Assembly (NCBI RefSeq): GCF_003290025.1
Contig: NZ_QNHG01000004.1
Location: 232,058 to 296,057 of the forward strand
Reading direction: 5' to 3'
DNA from: Pseudogemmobacter bohemicus
Lineage (GTDB): Bacteria; Pseudomonadota; Alphaproteobacteria; Rhodobacterales; Rhodobacteraceae
DNA: 64,000 nt
Part shown: piece by piece, positions 53,595 to 64,000 of the stretch
How the letters are laid out: the number at the start of each line of letters is the position of its first letter
Numbering within the stretch: the first letter of the stretch is position 1
Made by a program: the position numbers and the translations under genes
Notes under the pieces: generated by a model
What the model saw: the letters and a program-made list of their open reading frames with translations, nothing else
Told to the model about the DNA's origin: nothing
The model's database searches: none

Positions 53595-55238
53595 TCAGGC
53601 GCTGATCAGGCTGCGGGCGGCCTCACGCGCCGCGTCGGAAATGGTATCGCCCGAGATCATGCGGGCGATTTCCTCGACGCGCTCGGCCGGGCTGAGCGCC
53701 ACGACGGTCGAGAGGGTGACATTGTTTTGCACCCGCTTTTCCACCCGCCAGTGATGCGCGCCAAGGGCGGCGACCTGGGGCGAATGGGTGACGACCAGCA
53801 CCTGGGCGTCACCTGCAAGCGCACGGAGCCTGCGGCCGACCGCATCGGCAGTGGCGCCGCCGACACCGCGGTCGATCTCGTCGAAGATCATCGTCAACCC
53901 GGTGGTTCCGCCGGTGAGACAGACCTTCAGCGCCAGCAGGAAGCGCGAAAGCTCGCCCCCCGAGGCGATTTTGTTCAGGGGGCCCGGGAGGGCGCCGGGA
54001 TTGGTGGCGACGGTGAAGGTGACCTGGTCCTGGCCATCGGGGCCGGGATCGGTGCCGGTGATCACCGAGCGGAAGACGGCGCGCTCCATCTTCAGCGGCG
54101 CGAGTTCGGCGGCCATCGCGGCATCGAGCCGCTCACCCGCCCGCTGCCGCAGGCCCGTGATCCGGCTCGCCTCGGTCCGGTAATCGGCATCGCTTTTGGC
54201 AAGCGCTGTGGCGAGGCGGCCAAGACCGGCCTCGCCCGCGTCGAGCGCGGCAAGGCGGATCGAGAGACCCTCGCTGTGGCGGGCGAGATCATCCGCAGGG
54301 ATGCCGTATTTGCGCGAGGCGGCACGGATCGCGAAGAGCCGCTCTTCCGCAGCCTCCAGCGCAGAAGGGTCGAAATCCAGCGCATCGAGCGCGGTTTCCA
54401 CCCCGGACTGCGCCTCGGAAAGCTCGATCATGGCGCGCGACAATGCCGCCAGCGCCTCATCCAGCCGGCCCGCCGCCTTGTCGGCGGCTGCCTCCAGCCA
54501 GCGGGTGGCATCGCGCATCCGGCCCTCGGCACCCTCCTCGGACAACGCGTTCAGCGCCTTTGCCACATCTTCGCGGATGCGGCCCGAGGCCTGCATCAGC
54601 CGCCGTCTGGCATCCAGCGCGGCCTCTTCGCCGGGTTCCGGCGCCAGCTTTTCCAGCTCAGCCACTGCATGGCGCAGGAAATCCTCCTCAGTTTTCGCCC
54701 GGGCGATCTGGGCCTCGGCGGCCTCCAGCGCCTCACGCGCCTGGCGCCGCGCCGCCCAGAGGCCCCGCAGCACCGAGAGATCATAGCCGCCAAAGAGATC
54801 GAGCAGCGCCCGATGCCCACGCGGGTTCAGAAGGCCCCGGTCATCATGCTGGCCATGCAGTTCCACCAGCGTTTCCGACAGGCTGCGCAGAACCTCGGCC
54901 GAGACGCGGCGGTCATTGGCCCAGGCCTGGCGGCGGCCATCGGCATGGGCAAGACGGCGCAGGATCAGCTCGCCCTCGGTTTCCACCCCCGCCTCTTCCA
55001 GGATCGCATGGGCGGGATGGCCGGCGGGCAGTTCGAAAATCGCGGTGACCTCGCCCTTTTCGGCACCCAGACGCACCAGATCGGCGCGGCCCTTCCAGCC
55101 CAGCACCATGCCAAGCGCATCCAGCAGGATCGACTTGCCCGCGCCGGTCTCACCGGTCAGCACATTCAGCCCCGGCCCCAGTTCCAGCGTGAGGCGGTCG
55201 ATGATCAGGATGTCGCGGATATCGAGCGAGATCAGCAT
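53595..55238 (-). CDS. recN: DNA repair protein RecN
   Basis: 547 aa SMC-like ATPase of double-strand-break repair. Walker A GETGAGKSILLDALG is near the N-terminus, followed by LVELHGQHDDRGLLNPR; long coiled-coil arms fill the middle; the C-terminal head holds LIASGGELSRFLLALK (signature-like), MIFDEIDRGVGGATADAVG and the H-loop VVTHSPQVAALG. The ATG at 55238 starts the P-loop domain at the normal spacing. Downstream of bamD. Confidence 0.95.
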   Translation of the reverse strand: MLISLDIRDILIIDRLTLELGPGLNVLTGETGAGKSILLDALGMVLGWKGRADLVRLGAEKGEVTAIFELPAGHPAHAILEEAGVETEGELILRRLAHADGRRQAWANDRRVSAEVLRSLSETLVELHGQHDDRGLLNPRGHRALLDLFGGYDLSVLRGLWAARRQAREALEAAEAQIARAKTEEDFLRHAVAELEKLAPEPGEEAALDARRRLMQASGRIREDVAKALNALSEEGAEGRMRDATRWLEAAADKAAGRLDEALAALSRAMIELSEAQSGVETALDALDFDPSALEAAEERLFAIRAASRKYGIPADDLARHSEGLSIRLAALDAGEAGLGRLATALAKSDADYRTEASRITGLRQRAGERLDAAMAAELAPLKMERAVFRSVITGTDPGPDGQDQVTFTVATNPGALPGPLNKIASGGELSRFLLALKVCLTGGTTGLTMIFDEIDRGVGGATADAVGRRLRALAGDAQVLVVTHSPQVAALGAHHWRVEKRVQNNVTLSTVVALSPAERVEEIARMISGDTISDAAREAARSLISA

Positions 55239-55301
55239 GAGAGGATCAGCCGGCAATAGCAGCGGCGGGGGCGGGGTCGCAGGACGCCCCCTGCCCGTTC
55301 G

Positions 55302-56162
55302 TTACAGCCATTCACCGCGCACCATCTGGCGATAGGCTTTCGACAGCCAGCTGTCACCTTTCACCTCGGGCGACAGGCCCTTGCCTTTCAGGAGGTTGTA
55401 GCCGTCCTGGTAGAAGGGCGAGGACTGGTAGTTATAGCCGAGAATCGCGCCGGCGGTCTGTGCCTCGGCCTCGAAGCCAAGCGCCAGATAGGATTCGATC
55501 AGACGGTAAAGCGCCTCGGCGGTATGGGTCGTGGTCTGGTAATCCTGCACCACGGTGCGGAAGCGGTTCAGCGCGGCAGTGTAGTGACGGCGCTTGAGAT
55601 AATAGCGCCCGATCTCCATTTCCTTCGCCGCCAGGTGGTCGAAGGCGAGATCGAATTTCATAATCGCCGAGGTGCTGTATTCGCTGTCGGGATAGCGTTC
55701 GATCACATCGCGAAGGCTGACCAGCGCCTGGAAGGTCAGGCCCTGGTCGCGGCCGACATCCTCGATCTGGTCATAATAGCTGAGCGCCATCAGATAGGCG
55801 GCATAGGGCGCATCTTCGTCATCAGGGTAAAAATCGAGGAAGCGCTGCGCGGCGGCGCGGGCCTCTTCGTATTTCTTCGTCTTGTGATTGACGAAAGCCT
55901 GCATGATCAGGGCGCGGCGGGCGAATTCCGAATAGGGGTAGAGCCGCTCCACCTCCTGGAAATACATCAGCGAGTCACCGGCGCGGCGCGCGGTTTCCAG
56001 CTCCATCTCGCCCTTGCGATAGATTTCCTCGGCGGTGAGGGCCTCAAGCGATTCCGTTCTTGCCGCCTTGCCGCCACCACAGGCCGAAAGCGACACGGTC
56101 AGCAGCAATGCTGCCCCGATCCTCAGCCCCGGAATGCCTGATCCCGGTCCCCTGCCTGCCAT
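55302..56162 (-). CDS. bamD: outer-membrane protein assembly factor BamD
   Basis: 286 aa lipoprotein of the BAM complex. A signal peptide with lipobox LSAC sits near residue 28, followed by TPR repeats (AEEIYRKGEMELE, RYPDSEYSTSAIMKFDLA, ALYRLIESYLALG). The ATG at 56162 gives a proper lipoprotein signal. The gene lies between lpxC and recN, as in many alphaproteobacteria. Confidence 0.94.
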   Translation of the reverse strand: MAGRGPGSGIPGLRIGAALLLTVSLSACGGGKAARTESLEALTAEEIYRKGEMELETARRAGDSLMYFQEVERLYPYSEFARRALIMQAFVNHKTKKYEEARAAAQRFLDFYPDDEDAPYAAYLMALSYYDQIEDVGRDQGLTFQALVSLRDVIERYPDSEYSTSAIMKFDLAFDHLAAKEMEIGRYYLKRRHYTAALNRFRTVVQDYQTTTHTAEALYRLIESYLALGFEAEAQTAGAILGYNYQSSPFYQDGYNLLKGKGLSPEVKGDSWLSKAYRQMVRGEWL

Positions 56163-56408
56163 CTTCCGCTTATCCAAACCTGACTTCCTTGCCCGGATCC
56201 GCCATGTCACAGCCGGGAAATCCCCCTGCCCCAGACCGATGGACCCGGTTTACCCGGGGCTCATCCTGGCGATTTGCCTGTGTCCTAGCACAGAAAAATC
56301 CGTTGCGCAAAACGCCTTTCATACCGGGTTCAAAGCGGCGGGCTGGGAAAGGGCGCACCGCAGAACCGCCAGTTTGCAAGGCCTGCCCCGCCAATTCCGC
56401 ATCCGTTC

Positions 56409-57383
56409 TCAGGCCGCGCGGCGGCGGACCGAGGGCAGATCGCCGCGATGGACACCGATTCCAGGCAGTTTCCCGCCGATACGGCTGCTGCATTCCTCGA
56501 TCCTGAAATTGGCCGGGTCGGCAAACAGCGCGCGCAGCAGACGGTTGGTCAGCGCATGGCCAGCGCGGATCCCGGTATAGAGACCCAGAATCGGGCCACC
56601 CGCCAGCGAGAGATCACCGACCGCGTCCAGCATCTTGTGGCGCACCGGCTCATCCTCGTGGCGCAGACCACCGGGCGAGACGACACGGTCGCCGTCGAAG
56701 ACAACCGCATTGTCCAGCGTGCCACCAAGCGCAAGGCCGCGCTCGCGCATCGCATCGACATCGGCCTGGCGGCAGAAGGTGCGGCTGTCGGAAAGTTCGC
56801 GCACGAAAGCGCCGTTGGACATGCGCAGATGACGTTCCTGCGTGCCGATGGCGGGTTCTTCGAATTCGATGCGGAAGTCGATTTCCAGCATATCGGCGGG
56901 CTCAAGCCGGGCCACGGCCTCACCCTCGCGCACTTCGACCGTTTTCAGCACGCGCACGGCGCGGATCTCGACCGCCTGTTCGCGGATGCCGGCGGCCAGA
57001 AAGGCCTGGACAAAGGGCTCGGCAGAGCCGTCAAGGATCGGCACTTCGCCGCCATCAATCTCGATCAGCGCATTATGGATCGCGCAGCCGGCAAGGGCGG
57101 CGGTCAGATGTTCGATGGTCGAGACAGAAACACCATCGGCATTCTCGACCACGGTGCAAAGCCGCGAAGGCGTCACCGCCGACCAGATCGCCGGGATATC
57201 GGCGCGCAGCCCGTTATTGCCAGCCCCGTTGTTGTCCGCCCCGGTATTCTCCGCCAGGATGTCGATGCGACGGAACCAGATGCCATGATCGGCCGGAGCC
57301 GGATGCACCACCATGCGCACAGACTGCCCGGTGTGGAGACCCACGCCGGTAAAGCTGACTGCCGTATTCAGTGTGTTTTGCAC
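56409..57383 (-). CDS. lpxC: UDP-3-O-acyl-N-acetylglucosamine deacetylase LpxC
   Basis: 324 aa zinc enzyme, the committed step of lipid A synthesis. Features are NTAVSFTGVGLHTG, the first Zn ligand His in STIEHLTAALAG, the HKMLDAVGDLSLAG block with the other zinc ligands, and IRAGHALTNRLL. A GTG start at 57383 with an AGAGG site was selected because it places the SFTGVGLHTG signature at the N-terminus; upstream in-frame sequence is leader. An asparagine-rich AENTGADNNGAGNNG insert is unusual. Confidence 0.94.
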   Translation of the reverse strand: MQNTLNTAVSFTGVGLHTGQSVRMVVHPAPADHGIWFRRIDILAENTGADNNGAGNNGLRADIPAIWSAVTPSRLCTVVENADGVSVSTIEHLTAALAGCAIHNALIEIDGGEVPILDGSAEPFVQAFLAAGIREQAVEIRAVRVLKTVEVREGEAVARLEPADMLEIDFRIEFEEPAIGTQERHLRMSNGAFVRELSDSRTFCRQADVDAMRERGLALGGTLDNAVVFDGDRVVSPGGLRHEDEPVRHKMLDAVGDLSLAGGPILGLYTGIRAGHALTNRLLRALFADPANFRIEECSSRIGGKLPGIGVHRGDLPSVRRRAA

Positions 57384-57569
57384 CCTGTCGCCTCTTTCTC
57401 TCCCCTTCCGGCCCTGAATGGTCTGGTCCGGACGGGCCTGCCTTTTGCTCCGCAGCGGGAAAATTCCCACGCCGTCGTTAAGACTAGTTAGTAAAAGGTG
57501 AGCAGGATCACAATTCACCTTTTGCAACGGTTTGTGACACCGTTTGCGACTGCAGCAAGTCATTGGTTC

Positions 57570-57600
57570 AAAAAGAAAAAGGGCCGGTCACCCGGCCCCT
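57570..57600 (-). terminator. intrinsic terminator after ftsZ
   Basis: GGGCCGG / CCGGCCC stem with a four-base loop; on the minus strand it is followed by TTTTTCTTTTT. Confidence 0.9.
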
Positions 57601-57624
57601 TTGTAACAGTGGATTCTGCTCGTT

Positions 57625-59433
57625 TCAGTTGGCCTGTCTTCTGAGGAAAGCCGGGATCTCGATCTTGTCCTGATCGTTGCCGGCATCGCCTTCGTCATCA
57701 TAGGCGGTAACCGGGGGTTGTTGACGGTGCGACTGGGCCGGGCTGCGCTCGGCTTGGGTGCCACCTTCGAGATGGCCGGCCATACGGTTGATCAGCGAGC
57801 CAATGCCGAAACGCGGGCGCGCGGCCTGGGCGGGTTCCTGGGCGGCCGGCTGCGGTTGCGGCTGGGCCGGACGCGGGTTTTTCTGCACCGCATTGGCCAG
57901 ACGGGCCAGCGCCGCCGGGGTCGGCGTGCCGGGCAAATGCGGGCGCGGCGCGACGAAGGAGCCGGCTTCGGCCTCGAAGGAGGCGGCGGGCGGGCGGGCG
58001 GCGGTCATACCGGCCTGACCGGCAGCGGGACGCGGACGATAGACCGGCGGCGGAACCTCGCTGGCATAGCCGTGGTCGTCTTCCTCATAGCGCGGCTCAA
58101 AATCATGGCCATGGGTCTCACCGGCACCGAACAGGTCTTCGGTATGGGCTGCGCGCGCTGCGGCGGCCGGGGCCATCGGCTGGGCCGGAGCATAGACCGG
58201 CTGCTGAGGCACCGCTTGCTGATGGACGGGGTGCTGGGCAACGGGTTGCGGAGCCTGAGCGAGCGGTTGCGGCGCGACAGGCGCCTGGGCCATCGGCTGG
58301 GCGACGGGTTGCGGCGCTTGCTGCCAGGCCGGCTGAGGCGCGGCGGCGGCAGGCACGAAGGCCACTTCCGGCACATCGCTGCGATCTGAGACATGACCCG
58401 GCTGCAATTGCAGCGGCTGCGCCATCGGGCGGCGCGCGATGGGCTGTTCGGGCTTCATCTGCGCGGTGGCGTCGATACCGGTCGCGACGACCGAGACCCG
58501 GATGCGGCCTTCCATCGAATTGTCCAGCGTCGAGCCGACGATGATATTCGCCTCGGGATCGACCTTTTCGCGGATGATATTCGCGGCCTCGTCCAGCTCG
58601 AACAGGGTCAGGTCATGGCCGCCGGTGATCGAGATCAGCACGCCTTTGGCGCCATTGAGGCTGATTTCATCCAGCAGCGGGTTGGCGATGGCCTTCTCGG
58701 CGGCCTGAACGGCGCGATCTTCGCCCTCGGCCTCGCCGGTGCCCATCATCGCCTTGCCCATCTCATCCATCACCGAACGGACATCGGCGAAGTCGAGATT
58801 GATGATGCCCGGGCGGACCATCAGATCGGTCACGCCTTTGACGCCCTGATAGAGAACGTCATCCGCCATCGCGAAGGCTTCGGTAAAGGTGGTGCGCTCA
58901 TTCGCCAGACGGAAGAGGTTCTGGTTCGGAATGATGATCAGCGTATCGACGACCTTTTGCAGGGCTTCGATGCCCTCTTCGGCCTGACGCATCCGCTTGC
59001 CGCCCTCGAACTGGAAGGGCTTGGTCACGACACCGACGGTCAGCACGCCCAGCTCACGCGCGGCCTGCGCGATGATCGGGGCCGCGCCGGTGCCCGTGCC
59101 GCCGCCCATGCCGGCAGTGATGAAGCACATATGCGCGCCGGCCAGATGGTCGACAATCTCTTCGATGGTTTCCTCGGCAGCGGCCGCGCCAACCGCCGGG
59201 CGGGCGCCGGCGCCCAGACCCTCGGTCACTTTCAGACCCATCTGGATCCGCGCATGGGCCATGGACTGCTGCAACGCCTGAGCATCGGTATTCGCCACCA
59301 CGAATTCGACGCCTTCAAGCTGCTTGTCGATCATATTATTGACCGCGTTGCCGCCTGCCCCGCCCACACCAAAGACAGTGATGCGCGGCTTCAGCTCTTC
59401 CCGCTGGTTCGCCATCGTCAGATTGAGTGCCAT
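57625..59433 (-). CDS. ftsZ: cell division protein FtsZ
   Basis: 602 aa tubulin-like GTPase that forms the Z ring. N-terminal [20 protein letters not shown], the tubulin signature [13 protein letters not shown], and the synergy-loop region are intact. After residue ~330 comes a very long Pro/Gln/Ala-rich linker (about 250 residues), ending in the conserved C-terminal peptide [12 protein letters not shown] that binds FtsA and other partners. Longer than typical E. coli FtsZ (383 aa) but as in other Rhodobacterales. Confidence 0.97.
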   Translation of the reverse strand: MALNLTMANQREELKPRITVFGVGGAGGNAVNNMIDKQLEGVEFVVANTDAQALQQSMAHARIQMGLKVTEGLGAGARPAVGAAAAEETIEEIVDHLAGAHMCFITAGMGGGTGTGAAPIIAQAARELGVLTVGVVTKPFQFEGGKRMRQAEEGIEALQKVVDTLIIIPNQNLFRLANERTTFTEAFAMADDVLYQGVKGVTDLMVRPGIINLDFADVRSVMDEMGKAMMGTGEAEGEDRAVQAAEKAIANPLLDEISLNGAKGVLISITGGHDLTLFELDEAANIIREKVDPEANIIVGSTLDNSMEGRIRVSVVATGIDATAQMKPEQPIARRPMAQPLQLQPGHVSDRSDVPEVAFVPAAAAPQPAWQQAPQPVAQPMAQAPVAPQPLAQAPQPVAQHPVHQQAVPQQPVYAPAQPMAPAAAARAAHTEDLFGAGETHGHDFEPRYEEDDHGYASEVPPPVYRPRPAAGQAGMTAARPPAASFEAEAGSFVAPRPHLPGTPTPAALARLANAVQKNPRPAQPQPQPAAQEPAQAARPRFGIGSLINRMAGHLEGGTQAERSPAQSHRQQPPVTAYDDEGDAGNDQDKIEIPAFLRRQAN

Positions 59434-59693
59434 GGTTCCGCCTGTCCGTTTTTTCCAGGTCAACATCAAGGTTATCGCCGGTAAACCTTAATGAGCCATT
59501 TTTGTGATCGTTACTCGCGAGATATTCTTTTTCGGCCAAGACCCGCCCGTCCCGGGGCGAGGCACACCGATTTGTATCCGATTCTAGCGACATCGGCCGG
59601 GGAGGTCACGGAAAAAATAGCATAATCCCACAAAATATGGGGGTTTTCCCGCCTGGATCGGCGGGATTTTGCACGTCGCGCTGTATCCTGGGG

Positions 59694-61028
59694 TTACCAG
59701 TTGTCCTTGAACCATCTGAATGCCCTGCGCAAAGACCTGGCCGGATAGCGTTCGGCGGGAACCTCAAAATCCCACCACTCATCTTGCGGATGTGCCGCAA
59801 AGAGGCACAGCCCCACGGCCGAGGCAAAAGCCGGCCCCGTCGCCGCCTGGGGCAGACCCTGGACCCGCAGTGGCCGGCCCAGACGGACGCGCTGCCCTAG
59901 AATGCGGTTGGCCAGCATATCAAGCCCCGGGATCTGGCTGCCGCCGCCGGTCAGCACGATCTGCTGCGAGGGCAGATGGTCGAAACCCGCCGCATCCAGC
60001 ACCGAGCGCGCCTCTTCGAGGATCTCTTCGACGCGGGGGCGCATGATGCCGATCAGCTCGGTGCGGGAGATGCGGCGGCGGTCTTTCTCCCAGTCGCCGC
60101 TTTCACCGCCGAGTTCAATCATCTCGCGGTCATCCATGCCGGTGGCGAAAAGGCCGCCATGGCGGGTCTTGATCTTCTCGGCATCGGCTGCGGGGATATA
60201 GAGCCCCTTCGAGATATCCGCCGTCACATGATCGCCGCCCATCCGCACGGAGTCGGCATAGATCATGTGTTTTTTCATAAAGATCGACACGCCGGTGGCA
60301 CCACCGCCAAGGTCGATACAGGCCGCACCCAGTTCCTGCTCATCCTCAACCAGCGAGGAAATCGCCGAGACATAGGCCGAGGAGGCAATCCCCGCCAGTT
60401 CCAGATCGCAACGCTGGATGCAGTAAAGCAGGTTCTGGATCGCGGAATCCTCGACCGACAGCAGGTGCATGTCGCAAGCGAGGCGATTGCCGATCTGACC
60501 GCGCGGATCGGCCAGACCCGAGCGGTGATCCAGCGCGAAATTCACCGGCTGCGCATGCAGCACTTCGCGGCCCTGGCCGATATCGGGCACATCACACGAC
60601 GCCAGCACACGGGCGATGTCATGTTCCGTCACCACACCGTCTTCAAGGTCGACTTCACCGCCCAGCCCGTAAGAACGCGGCTCGGCGCCCGAGAAACAGG
60701 CGATGACGTGATCCACGCGCACATTGGCCATTTTCTGCGCTGCCTGGACGGCGGTGCGGATGGCGCGCTCGGTCTCGTTCATCACCGAGATCTCGCCAAA
60801 GCGCACCCCGCGCGAGCGGGTGGTGGCGGCACCGATGATGCGGAATTTCGACTGACCGGCCATCGGGCCGACGCCCTCGACCTCGCGCAGACGGGCTTCG
60901 CCGTCAAAACGCAGGATGAGGCAGGCGATTTTCGAGGTGCCCACGTCAAGAATTGCAATTACGCCCCGCTGCATGGCAGCCCGGCGCATGTTCCGCATGG
61001 CGCGTTGGGTCTGGTAGAGGTCGGTCAC
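59694..61028 (-). CDS. ftsA: cell division protein FtsA
   Basis: 444 aa actin-like protein that tethers FtsZ to the membrane. Phosphate-1 motif IAILDVGTSKIACL, phosphate-2 ACIDLGGGATGVSIF, adenosine motif VLTGGGSQIPGL, and a C-terminal amphipathic helix (LRRAFRWFKDNW). The ATG overlaps the ftsQ stop by 4 bp. About 260 bp separate it from ftsZ, enough for a separate ftsZ promoter. Confidence 0.96.
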   Translation of the reverse strand: MTDLYQTQRAMRNMRRAAMQRGVIAILDVGTSKIACLILRFDGEARLREVEGVGPMAGQSKFRIIGAATTRSRGVRFGEISVMNETERAIRTAVQAAQKMANVRVDHVIACFSGAEPRSYGLGGEVDLEDGVVTEHDIARVLASCDVPDIGQGREVLHAQPVNFALDHRSGLADPRGQIGNRLACDMHLLSVEDSAIQNLLYCIQRCDLELAGIASSAYVSAISSLVEDEQELGAACIDLGGGATGVSIFMKKHMIYADSVRMGGDHVTADISKGLYIPAADAEKIKTRHGGLFATGMDDREMIELGGESGDWEKDRRRISRTELIGIMRPRVEEILEEARSVLDAAGFDHLPSQQIVLTGGGSQIPGLDMLANRILGQRVRLGRPLRVQGLPQAATGPAFASAVGLCLFAAHPQDEWWDFEVPAERYPARSLRRAFRWFKDNW

Positions 61029-61990
61029 AGTTCGGTCTCCACGGGTTCAGGCAGGGGTTCAAGTCCATTTGCACGACGAAGCTCGTTCATCGCATAGGGG
61101 GTCAGGCGTAAAGTCGGGCGGTTTGGCAGGCGCAGATCAACCGAGGCCAGGTCGCGCGCCAGCATGTCCTGGGCCTGGTCCAGCGCGAGCAGCCGCTCCA
61201 GCGCGCGGACCGGGTTGTCTTCGGGCAGCAGGATGCGCTGGTTGCGATCCAGCACGATGTCCCAGCGGCGATCCCCCATGCGGACAAGGCCGCGGATGCG
61301 GGGCGCAATCGGGCCGGCGGCGGCGAGGATATCCAGCGCCTCGGGCGCGGCTTTATCCGCCCCCTCACCCGCTATCAGCGCGAGATCATCGCGGTCGGCA
61401 CGTTCAAACAGGCCCGCGACCCGGTGGCCGGTCTCATCCACCAGCGTCAGCCCCGTGGCCTGACGCCACACAAGCACCGGCTGACGCTCGGTGATCAGAA
61501 CGGAAAGCACCCCGCCCGAGCGCACCCGCAATTCGGCGCCCCTGACCGCGTCCAGTTCCTCGATCCGGGCCCGGGCGGCCTCAAGATCGAGATCGAACGA
61601 GCTTTTCGGCAGGTTCAGATCAAGTCGAGACCGGACGGCATCGGCCAGCTCGACCGAGGCCCCCTCAATGGATACCAGCGTCACCATGAATTCCGGGCGG
61701 CTCTGGAATTTCTCGCGCAGGTCGGTGAAAACCTGGATCACGCCGTTGCGGCGCTCTTCGCTGGCCATGTAAAGGCCGGTCACCGCCGCCACCGCAAGCA
61801 CCGGCAGGCCAACCCGCAGGAAGCGCCGCAGATAGGGCGTCAGCATAACCCGCTGCATCCGGTAGGCCCAAAGCGACGGCGCCGGATCATGCGCGACCCT
61901 CGCCCGGGTCACCGGCGGTTCGGCGCGACCGAATTCGGGTTGTTTCCCGTGCCGCGCGGGGCGGATGCGGAAGGGGATCAGCGATCGCAT
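61025..61990 (-). CDS. ftsQ: cell division protein FtsQ
   Basis: 321 aa bitopic divisome protein. A cytoplasmic basic N-terminus, one transmembrane helix ([17 protein letters not shown], about 70-88), a POTRA domain ([21 protein letters not shown]) and a beta domain ([15 protein letters not shown]). The ATG at 61990 overlaps the ddl 3' end by 13 bp. Confidence 0.93.
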   Translation of the reverse strand: MRSLIPFRIRPARHGKQPEFGRAEPPVTRARVAHDPAPSLWAYRMQRVMLTPYLRRFLRVGLPVLAVAAVTGLYMASEERRNGVIQVFTDLREKFQSRPEFMVTLVSIEGASVELADAVRSRLDLNLPKSSFDLDLEAARARIEELDAVRGAELRVRSGGVLSVLITERQPVLVWRQATGLTLVDETGHRVAGLFERADRDDLALIAGEGADKAAPEALDILAAAGPIAPRIRGLVRMGDRRWDIVLDRNQRILLPEDNPVRALERLLALDQAQDMLARDLASVDLRLPNRPTLRLTPYAMNELRRANGLEPLPEPVETEL

Positions 61991-62895
61991 GAGGCATCCT
62001 CGACCAGCCAGGAGCACAGCTCGGGGAAGGAAATGCCGCTATGCGCCGCCTGTTCGGGCGCCAGCGAAGTGGGCGTCATCCCGGGCTGGGTATTGACCTC
62101 CAGCAGCACCAGACCATCCAGCCCGCGCGCCTCATCCCAGCGGAAGTCCGATCGCGACATGCCCCGGCAGCCAAGCGCCTTATGCGCCCTGACCGCGATA
62201 TCAAGGCAGGCATCGGTGATTTCCTGCGGCAGATCGGCGGGGATCACATGGCGCGAGCCACCCGCCTTGTATTTCGCATCATAATCATACCAGCCATCGG
62301 TGACGATATCGGTGACCGCCAGCGCCTGGTCCCCCATCACCGCCACCGTCATCTCCCGGCCCGGCACATAGGTTTCCACCATCACCTGTTCGGGCATGGT
62401 ATCGGCCAGGCGCGGCGCGTTGCTGCCCTCGCGCACGATATAGACCCCGACCGAAGACCCCTCATTATTCGGCTTCACCACATAGGGCGGCGGCAGAACA
62501 TGGCGGGTGGAGACCTCTTCGCGCGACACAATGACGCTTTCCACCACCGGCAGGCCGGCGGCGCGGAACACCTCTTTCGAGCGGGTCTTGTCCATCGCCA
62601 TCGACGAGGCCAGCAGCCCGGAATGGGTATAGGGAATCCGCAGCCATTCAAGGATGCCCTGCACGCAGCCATCCTCGCCCCAGCGGCCATGCAGCGCGTT
62701 AAATACGGCATCGGGGCGGATTTCGGTCAGGCGCGCGGCCAGATCGCGGCCCGCATCGACCTCAACCACCTCATAACCCGCCACACGCAGCGCCGTCGCA
62801 CATTCCACACCCGAGGAGAGGGAAACCTCTCTCTCGGCGGACATGCCACCTTTCAAAACCGCCACGCGGGGAAATCTGCCCGATCCCGCCGCCAT
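61978..62895 (-). CDS. ddl: D-alanine--D-alanine ligase
   Basis: 305 aa ATP-grasp enzyme making D-Ala-D-Ala for peptidoglycan. Motifs are [55 protein letters not shown] and [15 protein letters not shown]. It follows murB after ~125 bp and overlaps ftsQ. Confidence 0.96.
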   Translation of the reverse strand: MAAGSGRFPRVAVLKGGMSAEREVSLSSGVECATALRVAGYEVVEVDAGRDLAARLTEIRPDAVFNALHGRWGEDGCVQGILEWLRIPYTHSGLLASSMAMDKTRSKEVFRAAGLPVVESVIVSREEVSTRHVLPPPYVVKPNNEGSSVGVYIVREGSNAPRLADTMPEQVMVETYVPGREMTVAVMGDQALAVTDIVTDGWYDYDAKYKAGGSRHVIPADLPQEITDACLDIAVRAHKALGCRGMSRSDFRWDEARGLDGLVLLEVNTQPGMTPTSLAPEQAAHSGISFPELCSWLVEDASCDR

Positions 62896-63020
62896 TTACT
62901 GCCTCTCGGGGTCTTTGATGACCCCATTTTTGCTTTCTGCCGGCTTTGCGCCGTTTGTCCTGGTTTAGTCTTCGTCTTCTTTTTTCGGCCCCGCACCTGG
63001 ATCCAGGGCCTTGACTCTGA

Positions 63021-63953
63021 TCAGCGGGCTGCTTCGCCAACCCGCATGATTTCCCATTCTAGCGTGATCCCGCTGGATTGGAACACCTTTTTTCGCACTT
63101 CTTCCCCGAGTGATTCGAGATCCGTGGCCGTGGCGCCACCGGTATTGATCATAAAATTGGCATGCATCGGCGACATCTGCGCCGCGCCGACCGCTGCCCC
63201 GCGCATTCCGGCCTCGTCGATCAGCTTCCAGGCCTTAAGCTCATGGCTGTCATCCGCGCGCCCGGTCGAGGAAAACCCGGCCGGATTGCGGAAGGTCGAG
63301 CCCGCCGTGCGCTCTTTGGTGGGCTGCGAGGCGTCGCGCTTTGCCAGCTGTTCCTCCATCCTGGCCGCCAGTGCTGCCGGATCGCCTGCGGGCGCGCGAA
63401 AGGTTGCCGATACCAGCACCGCGCCCTCGGGCAGGTCGGATTGCCGGTAGCGCAGCGCAAGGTCGGCCGCTTTCAGCACCCGCGTCTCGCCCTGGCGGGT
63501 GATGATGCGCACCTCTTCCAGGTGATCCACGACATAAAGCCCGTAGCAGCCGGCATTCATCCGGACCGCGCCGCCGATGCTGCCGGGGATGGTGCGCAGG
63601 AAGGTCAGATCGCGCCCGGCCTCGGCCGCCTTTTTCGCGACATGCGCATCCAGCGCCGCAGCACCGGCGATCACGCGGTCGCCCTCGACCGTGATCCCGT
63701 TGAAACAGCGCCCCAGCCGGATCACCACCGCCCGGATGCCGCCATCGCGCACGATCAGGTTCGACCCCACCCCCATCGGGAAGACCGCGACCTCTGCCGG
63801 CAGCGCGTGCAGAAAATCTGCCAGATCCGCCTCATCCGCCGGCTGGAAGAACCAGTCGGCCGGGCCGCCGACCCTGAGCCAGGTCAGATCGGCAAGCGGA
63901 CGGTCAGCGGTAAGGGCGCCGCGCGGGGTCGGGAGGGGGGCTCGCGTGTTCAT
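63021..63953 (-). CDS. murB: UDP-N-acetylenolpyruvoylglucosamine reductase MurB
   Basis: 310 aa FAD enzyme reducing enolpyruvyl-UDP-GlcNAc to UDP-MurNAc. FAD-binding [14 protein letters not shown], active-site [32 protein letters not shown] and a C-terminal [12 protein letters not shown]. Complete within the window, first gene of the cluster as seen here. Confidence 0.96.
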   Translation of the reverse strand: MNTRAPLPTPRGALTADRPLADLTWLRVGGPADWFFQPADEADLADFLHALPAEVAVFPMGVGSNLIVRDGGIRAVVIRLGRCFNGITVEGDRVIAGAAALDAHVAKKAAEAGRDLTFLRTIPGSIGGAVRMNAGCYGLYVVDHLEEVRIITRQGETRVLKAADLALRYRQSDLPEGAVLVSATFRAPAGDPAALAARMEEQLAKRDASQPTKERTAGSTFRNPAGFSSTGRADDSHELKAWKLIDEAGMRGAAVGAAQMSPMHANFMINTGGATATDLESLGEEVRKKVFQSSGITLEWEIMRVGEAAR

Positions 63954-64000
63954 GGACCCCAGCTATCCGCGAAGCCCCCGCCTGCGCAAGGGGGCGGGCC

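Noticed and set aside
62905-62935. Hairpin GGGGTC...GACCCC followed by ATTTTTG between ddl and murB
   Set aside because: The T-run is on the plus strand, but both flanking genes are on the minus strand, so it would not terminate them; left unannotated.

Overview
The window is a high-GC chromosomal segment from an alphaproteobacterium of the Rhodobacteraceae (Rhodobacter/Paracoccus-like). The evidence is a dense GC-rich coding style, a Rhodobacter-type trgA-trgB tellurite-resistance pair, a Rhodobacterales-specific coiled-coil 'DNA repair protein' family member beside the Mla genes, and the division cluster order murB-ddl-ftsQ-ftsA-ftsZ-lpxC-bamD-recN. Exact genus cannot be fixed by eye.

Layout. 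1-2.5 kb: end of mlaE, mlaF, a small membrane protein and a frameshifted membrane-anchored coiled-coil gene. 2.6-3.8 kb: a decayed IS5/IS1182-type transposase. 4-10 kb: PqiA-like protein, luciferase-like oxidoreductase, radA, cvpA, purF, SDR. 10-18.6 kb: MocR regulator, IS and integrase remnants, GntR/FCD regulator, trgBA, cfa-like methyltransferase, class V aminotransferase. 19.3-24.9 kb: a surface-glycan cluster (GT4 glycosyltransferase facing a NeuD-like acyltransferase, a DegT aminotransferase and a glycosyltransferase/RgpF fusion). 24.9-28.2 kb: a graveyard of IS3, DNA-methylase and phage-capsid fragments. 28.3-37.2 kb: tam-like methyltransferase, orphan polyamine-type binding protein, PaiB-like protein, a decayed XerC-like recombinase, a secreted protein, an acyl-CoA synthetase and an MsbA-like ABC exporter. 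37.4-42.2 kb: same-direction hydrolase/lyase genes (two general alpha/beta hydrolases, a PcaD-like lactonase, a threonine-dehydratase-like PLP enzyme, an enolase-superfamily enzyme). 42.3 kb: tRNA-Gly(GCC). 42.5-45.3 kb: metQ-metN-metI methionine importer. 45.5-52.5 kb: DMT protein, RNase E, dctD-dctB. 52.6-64 kb: purQ, recN, bamD, lpxC and the division/wall cluster, almost all on the minus strand.

How it works together. The right third is a conserved housekeeping block: peptidoglycan precursor synthesis (murB, ddl), divisome assembly (ftsQAZ), lipid A synthesis (lpxC) and outer-membrane protein assembly (bamD). The left two thirds mix housekeeping genes with accessory islands separated by degenerate mobile DNA. 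None of the recombinases or transposases seen is intact, so the region looks frozen.

Most notable: a 38-bp hairpin-bearing tandem repeat that multiplies the 3' end of metI; a family of palindromic intergenic elements at seven gene boundaries; a DctD-like regulator lacking the GAFTGA loop; an enolase-superfamily enzyme with glycine where the first metal-ligand aspartate normally sits; a histidine-rich segment in the RNase E S1-domain insert; and a translationally coupled glycan operon whose 3' end overlaps a convergent glycosyltransferase. No clearly undescribed multi-gene defence or mobile system was found.
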